The notes beneath the pieces were generated by a model. The model saw only the letters and a program-made list of their open reading frames with translations. It did not search any database and had not been told where the DNA came from. From the NCBI GenBank assembly GCA_025997615.1, contig BNUV01000127.1:1-5314 (forward strand): a DNA stretch of 5,314 bases, given 5' to 3'. Position numbers and translations under genes: made by a program. Below, in pieces: positions 5,313 to 5,314 of the stretch (the stretch's first letter is position 1; every line of letters starts with the position of its first letter). Origin of the DNA: Spirochaetia bacterium. GTDB lineage: Bacteria > Spirochaetota > Spirochaetia > Treponematales > Breznakiellaceae.

Positions 5313-5314
5313 AA

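Overview
The window is 5.3 kb of bacterial DNA. The taxon cannot be fixed from sequence alone. Mixed ATG/GTG starts, strong GGAGG-type ribosome binding sites, E. coli-like -35/-10 boxes, moderate base composition and a tRNA gene without encoded CCA would all fit an anaerobic, polysaccharide-using bacterium such as a gut spirochaete or clostridium. That placement is a guess.

Left part, 1-3063, plus strand: a tight catabolic gene run. It starts inside a glycoside hydrolase family 4 (GH4) gene, of which only the C-terminal 186 residues are present. Next, 8 bp further on, is a clan GH-A beta-galactosidase-like enzyme that combines a GH35-like barrel with a GH42-like cysteine (zinc) cluster. After 54 bp comes a dihydrodipicolinate synthase/N-acetylneuraminate lyase family (class I pyruvate-type) aldolase. 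The simplest reading is that the two hydrolases release sugars or sugar acids from glycans and the aldolase handles a downstream keto-acid. The substrate is not readable from this window.

Middle, 3060-3855, minus strand: a type II toxin-antitoxin pair, a ribbon-helix-helix antitoxin followed by an overlapping PIN-domain (VapC-type) toxin. The toxin stop codon interlocks with the aldolase stop codon in a shared TTAA. The pair has its own promoter, with a 17-bp near-perfect palindrome lying over the -10 box, the layout expected for autoregulation. A tRNA-Arg(UCU) gene lies just upstream on the same strand.

Junction, 3856-4247: no protein gene. It holds a short piece resembling a tRNA 3' end, a solitary sequence resembling a type I-E CRISPR repeat, a GC-rich hairpin, and then a more AT-rich stretch in which I see nothing coding.

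Right part, 4248-5314, minus strand: a two-gene unit with a strong promoter and a 12-bp palindrome beside the -35 box. The first gene encodes an 86-residue uncharacterised protein. The second encodes a small retropepsin-like aspartic protease interrupted by one in-frame TAG, with an internal ATG and a possible ribosome binding site just after it. At the right edge is the C-terminal tail of another minus-strand gene, possibly a transposase. The mixture of a tRNA, a toxin-antitoxin pair, repeat relics and a broken gene suggests a recombination-prone boundary between the catabolic operon and an accessory segment.
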